Shown here one piece after another: positions 1 to 9,745 of a stretch of DNA of 64,000 nucleotides. The notes below the pieces were generated by a model, which saw only the letters and a program-made list of their open reading frames with translations, did not search any database and was not told where the DNA came from. The position numbers and the translations under genes were made by a program. How positions within the stretch are numbered: position 1 is the first letter of the stretch; the number at the start of each line of letters is the position of its first letter. Source of the stretch: Dasysyrphus tricinctus (Eukaryota > Arthropoda > Insecta > Diptera > Syrphidae); contig CAWUEQ010000106.1 of NCBI GenBank assembly GCA_963921185.1, positions 62,001 through 126,000 of the forward strand, given 5' to 3'.

Positions 1-2221
1 TTGATATAAAAATCAGACCAGACCAAATAAATTTGTCCGAAATAATTATGAAAATTTTATTTGATCCCAAAATATTTTGCGTTGAATTTTTAAGCGTTTA
101 ATCTTTCCAGAGCACTCCGATAGTTTATAGAGTTATAGATACACAGCTCAAGCAAAGCTATGCTGAGGTAGGGAAACACAATACAAATTGAATAATAACT
201 TTTATTTATGTTTATAAACTGTAGCTGTTGGTTTAAGGATTACTTTTTTTGTCGTTCAAGGGTTATAGAGTTTTAATCTTTTTTACGACTTTAACCAAAC
301 GGATTTCCAGATCCTAATGGGAATGGGACCAAAACATAAACCCCAATGGATAAAGGATATAAACTCATTCTGTCAAATCAAATTGTGCGTCTGTTTCCTT
401 TGATGAAAAAGAAAATTACATTTCGGTTAATAAAGTCAAAATAAAAATTAAAAAGGGAAAACACAACTTTAATGTAATTAAAAATATTTTGTTGGGTATT
501 TTATTTTTGTCTTTCCTCATCGTCGTCATCGCATCGTCCTGATGCGAGGAGAAATAATCAGTTAAATGAAGGCAAACAGCTTTATGAAATTCAGAGAGAC
601 TGTTAATGACGTGAATTTACTTTTTTAATTTTTTGTAACAAGCTTGGGGCTTTACTGTTTACTGAAGCAAAGGAACATGTCTGGTCAAATGTTTGTTTTT
701 GGAATGTGGGCGTTTTTCTCTCGAAAAGCGGGTGATTTAAGATGAAAGACTTTTTTGAACATCTGTACTTATATATACGAGTACCAAATGAGTTTGTTTC
801 TCAATTGAAAAAGGTTAACTCATTTAGGATGGTAGAGAATACAACATTGGGAATGAGTTGGGAGTAGCATCAGCTATTAAAGACCCATGACAGAAAATGA
901 ACCTAATTTTATTAAGTGGCTTTGAGGTATTTTTAAAATGTTCATATTTCATATTTGTATACGTGCCAAAAACCACCAACGCAAAAAAGATTTTAAATAA
1001 TTAATTATTTCAGGCCTTTATTTTGACCTTAAAAAATATTTGAAGACAAAACCCAAATAGTATTTTACATAACAAAACTTTGAATAAGCAAAATATATTA
1101 TTTTGTTAAAAATTAAACCCAATTAAAGAATAGCTTTGCACTTAATTTTCATTATAGCTTGAAAGCTATCTTGTTAGAAATTCAGCCAGTAAGCAACCTT
1201 ATTGTAAGCAAACAAAAATAAACTTTGCAAAGCATAGTGTCGTGTTTCGTCAAGGGTGTTTATGGAGTTTCTAAATTATTATTTAGAGTGGTTGGCACTA
1301 TAAGGGGTTGTTTTTGTTTTAATGTTTTATTTCAGTTAATATTATTGTTAAGTGTTTTGTTTATTTGTTTTAGCCACAAGTCGCATTTTTATTAATAAAG
1401 TTTAAGTGGAATTCCGGAGGTTGTTGGTAAAGTGAATTTTTTTTAAATCAACAAAATGGGTTTCGTCATACCACCCTTTGGTTTGTTCATTATTAAAAAG
1501 AAATTTGAGTTTTCATTCACCTTTACGTCAAGACTTCCGAGATCTAGCTCTTGTGATTGTTAAGAAAATCTTTATCGAAATAGTAGAGCGGAGCGGTGCA
1601 TTTAAAGGAGTTGCCGATAGAAACGGGTGGATGTTGACAGGCAATGTTTTTCTCCTGGTAAATAATCAGTTACTGATGCCAAATTAAACTTTATTATCAA
1701 AATAGATACTCTCTTATGTCAACGATGTAGACCCATTTGATAGACCATGTACAGAGCATCCCTCTTAGCCGACTATTTAACGTATGGTGACCAATTTCAA
1801 GTCAAAGAAATGCAGGGTCTGCGTAAAACATCGCCGCTGCAAATGTCTGCAGAATAACCCAAGGTAGAAAATTCCGTCAATAAAGAATTTTACCGATCAA
1901 CGATAGATAATTTTTTTTTGGAACAAACCATGATATGGATGTGAACTATATGCGGTTCCAACAGGTTATCATTATACGACGTATCACACAGCTGATACCA
2001 TAAAGAACATGCTTCAGGAGAATTAGGGCACGGCTTTGACGTTTAGACTTTTTCATTAGATTTTTTCTTGTGGGTTTTCTGAAGTCATGGTTCTATGCCA
2101 AAAAGCCGAAATCGATCGAAGACCATCGCTTAAAATCGACAGGAATATTGTGCTACCAGAGGTCAATTGGTCCGTGCCAATCACTGTATGAAGCCATCAC
2201 GGTTGAGATTTGCACAATTTC

Positions 2222-2224
<3 letters not shown>
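1..2224. other. AT-rich non-coding stretch
   Basis: I see no supported gene here. The only open frames are short, lack recognisable motifs and sit in AT-rich sequence. No inverted repeat or tandem array stands out. Confidence 0.6.

Positions 2225-2265
<41 letters not shown>
2225..2265. repeat. T41 homopolymer at the 5' edge of a LINE
   Basis: An uninterrupted run of 41 T lies directly before the first recognisable LINE codons at 2266. The LINE's own 3' tail is (AAT)n, so this tract is not simply its tail inverted. It could be the poly(A) of another retrocopy on the minus strand, or a product of aberrant priming. Confidence 0.9.
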
Positions 2266-2266
<1 letters not shown>

Positions 2267-4446
2267 GTGTCGAATCTTAATTTGGTTTTGCATTATGACC
2301 AGCTTATTGCATCTGCATTCTCAGATCATTATTTAATATTTATGTCACTAGACGCACTTCTTACCCGTACAGAAGAGACACCATCTATTTATTACGACTA
2401 TTCAAAAATAAACTTAGAGAATCTGTTTATTGATACTCGTAATATTGACTGGTCACCTATTTATTCAACAAATGATGTCAATATACAAATTGAATGTTTT
2501 AACAATAATATATATAACCTCTTTAACAATCACGTTAAAGTAAAAGTTCTAAAACCTAAGCGATATAATTTTCCGTGGATAACACTAGAAGTTAAAAACA
2601 GCATTAGTGCTCGTGATAAATTATATGCTAGATGGAGAAGATATAAATGTTCACTTATTTATAGTGAGTTCAAAATTGCGAGGAATAAAGTAGTGAATCT
2701 CATTCGAAGAAACAAAAAGAACTTCTATAAAAATCAATTTAATCCTAATGAGTCTAGTTCCAAGTTCTGGAAAAATGTTCGTCAGGCTGGTATCACACGC
2801 AACCAATCTGTTTCAGATAAAATTGATATTGCGGAACTGAATACAAAATTTATTCAATGTGAATCAAGCCATTATAATTTTTCTATTGATTCCCACAATT
2901 CAATTGGCCAGGGGATTACATTTTCACTTTCGGGGGTTGACGAATCGATTGTTGGTCTGGAAATTTTAAAAATCAAATCAAAAGCTGTTGGCTCCGATAA
3001 CATTCAACCAGATTTTATAAAGATTCTTCTTCCTGTTTTGCTTCACCAAATAACCCATATTTTCAATACAATTCTGACTACTTCCATCTTTCCTGATCTC
3101 TGGAAAATAGCTAAGGTTCTGCCATTGCCAAAAAATTCAGTAGCAAAAAAACCGAATTCAGACCAATTGCAATTTTACCTTTCTTAAGCAAGGTTCTCGA
3201 AACAATTATGAGTAACCAGATCAAAGTTTTCTTGGATGAAAATAAACTGATTGCTTGCCACCAATCTGGTTTCCGAGCTAAACACAATTGTACCACGGCT
3301 CTAATCAAGATATGTGAAGATATACGTGCTGGTTTTGATAGTGGTATGATGGGATTAGTTGTATTTTTGGATTTCTCTAAGGCATTTGATTGTGTCAATC
3401 ATAATATCTTATTGAATAAACTTAAATGTAATTTCTCATTTGAGAGCTCCTCATGCAATCTGATCAAATCATATCTCTCAACCAGGTCACAATATGTGTT
3501 TCACAATAATAAGTGTTCATCTTGCTTAAGGGTTTCTTTGGGTGTTCCACAAGGCTCTGTGCTCGGACCACTCCTATTCTCCTGTTTTATAAATGATATA
3601 ACTGAACGTATAACAGACTGCGAATATCATATATATGCGGATGATATTCAAATTTATAAAATGTTTCCAAAATCAAGTATAACTCTGAGCACTGAGAAAA
3701 TGAATCATGAACTAAATAAAATATTTACCTGGACTATCGAGAATGAGCTGAATCTCAATCCTAAAAAGACAAAAGCCATGGTTTTATCGAGAAGCAGATG
3801 TAGTGAACAGTTCCCTGTTCTCTTTCTTAATCAGACTCCGGTTGAGTATATTGAAAATATAAAAAATCTTGGCGTTTACTTTAACAATAACTTGGATTGG
3901 AGTGTACATATCAATAAGACAGTTTCAAAAATGTATGGTGCACTCCGTGGTTTAAGTCCTGCATCTGCATACTTGCCAACTAATGTAAAGCTGAAATTAG
4001 TAAAATCTTTTATTTTGCCTCTATTTTTATACAGCTGTGAGCTATTTTCGAATATGGACTACGAGTCTATCAGAAAATTAACTGTAGCATACAATTGTTG
4101 TGCCAGGTATATATTTAATTTGAGGGGATATGATCATATTTCTGGCTTCACCAAACAAATAACAGGCTGTTCCTTAACAGCCCTTTTAAAATATCGTACT
4201 TTGTTATTATTGCACAAAATCATACAATCTAGAGAGCCAAAATATCTATTTGATCATATCTGTTTTGCTAGAAGTAACCGAACACTACAAATAATTCTGC
4301 CGAAGTTTACATTTCTGGTGACATCAAGACAATTTTTTGTGCACGCCATTCAACTATGGAACCAAATTCCCCCCAGTATTAAGTGTATAACCAACACGAG
4401 CGCTTTCAGGAAAAAAGCTTTTGAATATTGTGCTGCAAATTTCTAA
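2266..4446 (+). pseudogene. LINE endonuclease tail plus reverse transcriptase, one frame break
   Basis: The reading frame opens in the last strand of the endonuclease, with the hallmark SDH at 2321-2329. It runs through a basic linker into reverse transcriptase. Near 3150-3155 the frame shifts by one base: the conserved FRPIA box is only readable in the next frame, which then stays open to a stop at 4444-4446. In that frame lie the FLDFSKAFD box (about 3364), GVPQGSVLGPLLF (about 3541) and the catalytic YADD (about 3634), so the catalytic aspartates are kept. The C-terminus ends with a short LWNQIPP box. The product would be a copy-and-paste polymerase, but the 5' truncation and the single frame break make this copy dead. 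The damage is light, so the insertion is not ancient. Confidence 0.85.
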
Positions 4447-4667
4447 TACTTTTTATTTTTTCGCTCTTTCTTTTCTTTTCTTCTTTTTTTATTTTTTTTT
4501 CTCTTCTTATTTTTTATCTTCTTTTTTGCTTTGCTTTGACTTTGTCGAATTGAATTTTTATTGTAATTAAAATTAAAATCTTTATTACATTTCTGAAATA
4601 TGAAACAAGCATGTACAACCTAAAAGATGTAAAATTTACAACTTATATGTACAATGAATACTATTTA

Positions 4668-4698
4668 ATAAATAATAATAATAATAATAATAATAATA
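4668..4698 (+). repeat. (AAT)n 3' tail of the LINE
   Basis: A trinucleotide AAT run of about ten units ends the 3' UTR. Simple-repeat tails instead of poly(A) are common in several LINE clades. Confidence 0.85.
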
Positions 4699-4739
4699 TT
4701 AAAGTAAGGCTGATGGTAGTAAAGGGTTTGTAGAGCGAA

Positions 4740-4965
4740 CACTACTGTTAAACGTGATGAGCTTTGAGCCCGTTTCCTTCGTCAAACCACATACAAAAGA
4801 AATATTTCTTTTTTCTGTGGTCAAACTGAAAAGTAGCAGTGGTTTCTTTGGTTAATTTATCCTTGGAACTCTACTAAATTATCATCGATAAAGATGCAAT
4901 CCTTTTCTACTTAGAAGCTTGTTGTTGTCGGTAGTTACGTTTTGCCCTCCCTAGTGGATGGTTTC
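4740..4965 (-). pseudogene. Decayed fragment of RTE-like reverse transcriptase
   Basis: On the minus strand this segment resembles the RTE-like copy at 14980-15120. Shared pieces include a DNLVE-like stretch, an NxCYF stretch and the same downstream DNA around the TTTTGCCCT motif. Several stop codons and frame changes interrupt it. This is a nucleotide-level resemblance seen by eye and could be over-read. Confidence 0.45.
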
Positions 4966-5098
4966 TGATTTTTGTGGATAGTATATGTACTCGTTAACTT
5001 CCAGATTAACAAGTTATTCGTGTTCCCCGATTGCCATGAAGAATCCTTAGTTTAATTTTGAAACAGATGATTCTGTACTTCAATCAGCATACTATAAT

Positions 5099-5110
5099 TC
5101 TAATAGTTGG
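5099..5110 (+). repeat. Left target-site duplication (TCTAATAGTTGG)
   Basis: This 12-base word recurs exactly at 6731-6742, bracketing the RNase H-bearing LINE fragment. Confidence 0.9.
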
Positions 5111-5329
5111 GCTCAGCAGCCAAAAGCGCACTTTGGGTTAGCCAAACTGGCAGCTGGAGACAGAGTGCTACAGGTCACGCGCAGAGTCTAAAGAAATACT
5201 CGGGAAATATGGTATGCAATGACTACATTACACCCTGTTTAGACTTCAACAAGTCGTTCACGACCACCTTTCCTATAGCAGAGAAGGACTGGCAAACGAA
5301 CGAGCCGTCAACCTGCGAATCGATGATAG

Positions 5330-6045
5330 CTATATACACCGACCGATGGATACAGGTGTTGGAGCAGGGTTTTATTCAGAAACCCCCAGATTATCCACCT
5401 CATTAAGACTTCCTGATTACATCAGTGTCTTATCCAAGCTGAGGTCCTGGCAGTGAGAAAAGCTGCTAGACAAGTCTCAATGATGGCAATACCACAAGCT
5501 CATATAACCTTTTTCATTGATAGCCAAGCAGCAATAAAAGCGATTTTTGCCATTGAAATCAAATCGAAGCTGTCGCGAAGAGCTAAGTGTTCTTGGTACA
5601 CAGCACAGTATAAGGCTCTGCTATGTTCCTGGTCACAGTGGTGTCCCAGGTAACGAAAGCACTGAAGAGTTGGCAAGAATAGGATCAACTCTTGATCTTT
5701 ATCTGGCAATAACAACAATTCAGGTCCCACCCTGTAATCTTAAACAGTTAAACGAGAGCAAAGTTCTAGTTACGGCGAACAAGCGATTGAATTCGATTGA
5801 TACCTGTGTTATAACCAGAACTTTATAGCCTAGTTTCAACAAATAAAAGACCGACAGCATCATCCAACTGAATAAAAAGTTTTTATCTCTTCTCGTGAGT
5901 ATATCATCACTGGTCACAACCACCTGGGTTACCACAAGAAAAAGATAAAAAAGTCAGTTTAGACGACTTATGCAGGGGATGTGGTGATGATGTAGAGATA
6001 ACATAAGGATACTCCTCACTATCTGTGTCACTGCCCTGCGCTGTA
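5330..6045 (+). pseudogene. RNase H and zinc-knuckle-like C-terminus of a LINE polyprotein, frame-broken
   Basis: Three consecutive frames carry one RNase H domain. An IYTD-like start with a following GVGAGF box lies at about 5331-5375. An FFIDSQAAIKAI box (second catalytic region) lies at about 5510-5550. The PGHSGVPGNE box (C-terminal catalytic region) starts at about 5627. Downstream, an HLGYHKK stretch followed by CRGCGDDVE (about 5920-6000) matches the Cys/His-rich end found after RNase H in I- and LOA-type elements. In the living element RNase H would remove the RNA template during reverse transcription. At least two frame changes and stops inactivate it. Confidence 0.75.
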
Positions 6046-6709
6046 CATTCCAAGCAAAAACCTGTCGAAATTTATTAATGCTACCCAATGGCTTCTTAAG
6101 CTCTATCAACCACCTGACCACAAGATTGGTAACTTCTCCAACCGCAGTCAAAAACATAAAAAGAGTCCTTGATAGAACGAACGAAAACTGAACGTCATAC
6201 GTATTTCTTGTAGGAGAGACAGTAAACGAAGAATGGGCACCTCGCTTATACACCAGCTACTCAGCTACTGCTGCTTCTGAGGTGAATGCGAGCGTCATTG
6301 ACAAAGTAAGAACGAACGAGAAAAAAAAATCCTGACCAAACGAACGGACATAATACTTCAACCACTGACCTATCATACCCATCTACCAGACGTTGCAAAG
6401 AGCCACTGCTCCTACGGGCCTGATAGAGGGATTATTTCTCAAGTGGGGGTAAAGTAAGGATCACGCTTTTGAAAGACGTTTTCCTCTCCTCAGCCAGGTG
6501 ATTATGTGTCACTCCTCCAACGACCAAAAAATACCCACCGACTTTTCAGGCTATAGCCTGCTGAAACTCATTAACACCCTTAACGGATTTAAATTGACAT
6601 GGGATCTATCATATGTTTCATTTCATGGGGTTCACAATCCCTAGGGTACCACAATGGATCTACATTGATCTAAGTGTGACGGTAACAAGACCAACTGTCA
6701 GCCCATTCA

Positions 6710-6730
6710 CCTAACCTAACCTAACCTAAC
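6710..6730 (+). repeat. (CCTAA)4 tail
   Basis: Four CCTAA units plus one base end the LINE fragment and abut the right target-site duplication. CCTAA/TTAGG is also the ancestral arthropod telomere repeat, which Diptera are known to have lost. Here it behaves as a LINE 3' tail. Confidence 0.85.
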
Positions 6731-6742
6731 TCTAATAGTTGG

Positions 6743-7840
6743 ATAGAGTTGTTGAAAAAAGTGGCATCCGTTTAATTCCTGTTCTGATGCGCACTATTTA
6801 CTGCAGACAGAGTTTGAAGTAATCACATCATAGCGCCTCATCCATGCCAAAAGTATGCGCGTGTTGGGAATAATTCGGACATTCTACTACGAATCTTTCA
6901 ATTTCACATTACACTAGCGGAATACAGTCGCTCACAAAATTATTCGGAATAAAAAGTTTTTACTTTTAAGCATGAGTTTTATTTTCTGTTATTATTCTTT
7001 GTTCTGTTATTGTTGTTTTTCTGTTATCTACATTCCTCCCCCCCTTGTACAATTCCTCCAAGCGGGCCTGTTTTGCATGATGACCAACTCGATCTGCTAG
7101 AAATGGGAATTTTGTACATCCACTATTCCCAGTGCTTCAGTTACTGGGGTAGCCTCCACTGCTTCGAAGACCCTGCTTTGTGGTCTTATAAGATCCAGCA
7201 CCCAGTTGTATAATCTTTTTACAAAACCTATGTACGTACATACATATGTTATTTCGATTGCAATACTCTACAATCTCAATGAGCTAAGAAGCTGAGAAGG
7301 CTCTCTTCCTTTTGGGTTTTTCACTCCACTTTCCTCCTAGCTTGATACTCCCCTCTCACTGCTTCGGTTTTGCGCTGCAGCATATTTGCATGTGCATCTT
7401 CTCATCTGTTTCTGTCTGTGGTTTCGACTGCCTTTTTGATATATTGCAATATTGGGTCTACTGATTGTTGCTTTCTGGTGGTAGGTGCACCAGTATACAG
7501 CGGAAAACTACTTCTAGGTCAGGTGCCTTTTGTAGACTCTGGCAACCCCAGATGGGCTAGGGCCAACATCGAATTTCTTCTGCAGGGCCGTTTCTTTTTG
7601 TTTGACAGCCGAACTCAGAATCTTAAAACAACAAGAAAATGGTCGAAGTCAACATTTGACCCTGAAAATTTAAGCACGTTAAAAATGTTAGATACGTGCT
7701 TTGCATCAATTATAACACATAGTCATCGAAATGATTTGTTGTGCTTGGTTGCCTGTTGATACTTATAGCCTTTAAAACTCAGTGGCACTCATCACTGCTT
7801 TTGACTTTATACTTTGGTCAGGCTCCTATTTCTATGCGGT
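6743..7840. other. Intergenic stretch without a supported gene
   Basis: A 129-residue open frame at 7370-7759 has no recognisable domain, and I do not call it a gene. Around 6924-6950 a TACAGTCGCTCACAAAATTA word resembles one end of a Tc1-like element, but I could not find the opposite end. Confidence 0.5.
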
Positions 7841-8244
7841 CATAAGACCAGTAGCGTAGCTAGGTAGGTGAGGGCCCTGGGGCAGAAAATAAAATAGGGC
7901 CCCTTTACAAAAATCGGTTTCGTTCTTGATTATAGCAAAAAAAAAAGAGAAAGTTTAGAAGATAGGTATGTAATGTAATAGGAATTTTTTTACAAAAACT
8001 GTCAGCACAATATGTCCGTAAGGCATATAATTTTTAAAGCTTAGAATGCAGTTTATTTATAATAGCAAAAAATTGGTGGCTAAGAACAGAAATGTTTGTG
8101 GAATGTTTCAAAAAATCGTTAATGAACCAATACATTTTTGTGGCCTTCATTGATAAGTTCAGTTTTGCAGTACAAACATTTTGTTTTTCCTTTGAAAAAA
8201 TAAAAGATCTATAAGAAATTTTAGCCTCAAACATTTTATTTTCG

Positions 8245-8721
8245 AGTCATTCCATATGAAAACGTCTTTTGAAAAAGCCAGCACATCTCAGATGTGTTTG
8301 ACGTGAAGGTTTCAGGATATAGTACTAACCTTGAACTTTAAATCCTGGAAATTTGGTTTTGTTATTTTTATGTATTGTGCGTGCATAGGTGACTTAAGGA
8401 AGCGAAACTATAGGTCAATTGGACTTTTAAAACCGTTATTTTATTATGAAAAATTACTTGATTTTGTTGTTCTTAAAAGTCTTAAAGATACAAAAAAAAA
8501 CAGGTAAGGTATCCCCTCTCCTATGACGTTTTCCATTTTTGTACGTCTTTTTGCAAAACATCGATTTTTGTATTTCTTTTGATTGCAGTGACAAAAACAC
8601 ACACTTTTGCTCTTTTACAATTGGAATCGAATAAAATCGACGTTTGGTCGCATCTCTCAAAGTTGGAGCGAAATCGGAGATGTGCTGGTTTTTTCGATAG
8701 ACGTTTTCATATGGAATGACT
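8245..8721. mobile_element. 477-bp TIR element nested in the hAT element
   Basis: The left end AGTCATTCCATATGAAAACG and its reverse complement at 8700-8721 form a near-perfect terminal inverted repeat. The 6-bp word TTTTCG directly flanks both sides (8239-8244 and 8722-8727) and reads as a target-site duplication. There is no coding capacity. The superfamily is unassigned. Confidence 0.7.
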
Positions 8722-8920
8722 TTTTCGTAAAAAAACAGTCCACATTACGCAAGCATTTAGTGTTAGAAGAAATAAGAACTTCACGTCTACAAGAAACAAT
8801 GACTATTATTATACCTGCATGTAAATCACAAAAAGAAACGACAAAAATAACAAACACGAATAGAACTCAAAAGCCATTTTGCTACACATATACTTATATA
8901 CATATATTATTAATAATAAT

Positions 8921-9053
8921 CACGCCTATAACGGAATCCGATGAATGAGCTGCGGACGGAATAAGTTTCAATTCTGACATTTTTACTATGAGCGAAATGT
9001 CAGAATTGAGTCTGACTCCCTCCGCTCACTCATTGGATTTTGTAATCGGGGTG
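8921..9053. repeat. 133-bp hairpin (small foldback/MITE)
   Basis: Two arms of about 55 bases are imperfect inverted copies around a short loop near 8985-8995. The clearest pairing is TCAATTCTGACATTT against AAATGTCAGAATTGA. The ends read CAC...GTG with AAT on both sides. It lies inside the hAT element. Confidence 0.65.
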
Positions 9054-9745
9054 AATATAAATGAAATGTTTTCTGTCCGAAAAAAGAATGAAACCATTTC
9101 CCAATAATCTGCAAGAATAATCAATCTCGGCCGTATTACCGTGTACCAGAAGCAAAGTCAAAAAAGGCATTGTTCGTTTATGATCCCATTTGTCAGTTTT
9201 TATGGATTTTTTTGTTTTGCATCGATCACGTTAAAAGATCTGTTAAAACGATATCGCGATATACTTCCATTTTTTCTAGTTGAACTTCTCACCAAATAGC
9301 AACATATACTTCTGAAGTTTATTCACAAGTCAAAATCTTTACTAGAGGCTGACATTTGAGAACAATATAAAAAATCAAAAACATAATGAAAATTAAATTT
9401 TTGTTGTCAAAACTGAAAATCCTTGTCGTTTTAATCTAAAATGTGACTGATTTTAAAGATTTAAATTCAGTATGAACCGCGACGGATTTATTTTAGGTGA
9501 AATTCAAAATATTAGGACGGAAACTTTTAGCAGTTCGTGATAGGCTATCCGAGACTTTATCCATAAGTGTTGAAACTGACCCTTAATATCCAAAACAAAC
9601 TGAGCAAAAACTTTCTTAAAGTCAAGATGAAATTTTATTTTCGCTTCGAAAAATTGTTTCTGTCAGTCTCTGGGGCCCCCAAACCTTCGGGGCCCTGGGG
9701 CGCCGCCCCAGTTTGCCCCTAGGTAGCGACGCCGCTGCATAAGAC

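Larger units (their letters stand above)
2266..4700 (+). mobile_element. 5'-truncated CR1/L2-like non-LTR retrotransposon
   Basis: The element holds the end of an apurinic-type endonuclease domain, a full reverse transcriptase domain, a pyrimidine-rich 3' UTR and an (AAT)n 3' tail. Its 5' end is lost inside the endonuclease, as is usual for LINEs truncated during target-primed reverse transcription. I found no clear target-site duplication. The clade (CR1/L2/Daphne/Kiri group) is judged from the RT motif style and the C-terminal LWN..P box, and is less certain than the LINE identity. Confidence 0.85.
5111..6730 (+). mobile_element. 5'-truncated LINE carrying RNase H, (CCTAA)n tail
   Basis: The fragment is bracketed by a perfect 12-bp duplication (5099-5110 and 6731-6742) and ends in a short CCTAA repeat, so both edges are defined. 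It keeps only the 3' part of a non-LTR element: an RNase H domain, a cysteine/histidine-rich C-terminal piece and a 3' UTR. RNase H places it in a group such as I, LOA or Outcast. Reading-frame breaks show it is dead. Confidence 0.8.
7849..9737. mobile_element. hAT-type non-autonomous transposon
   Basis: The ends are imperfect inverted repeats: CAGTAGCGTAGCTAGG on the left and the reverse of CAGCGGCGTCGCTACCTAGG on the right, each followed by a GGGCCC-rich block. An exact 8-bp duplication (CATAAGAC) flanks them at 7841-7848 and 9738-9745. An 8-bp duplication with CAG...CTG termini is the hAT signature. No transposase is visible in the 1.9-kb interior, so mobilisation would have been in trans. 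A second TIR element has inserted at 8245-8721. Confidence 0.85.

Noticed and set aside
6710..6730. A chromosome-end telomere tract
   Set aside because: It has only four units, is internal, and is bounded by a target-site duplication belonging to a LINE insertion.
7370..7759. 129-codon frame as a host gene
   Set aside because: It has no domain, no supporting splice structure, and no start context that stands out.
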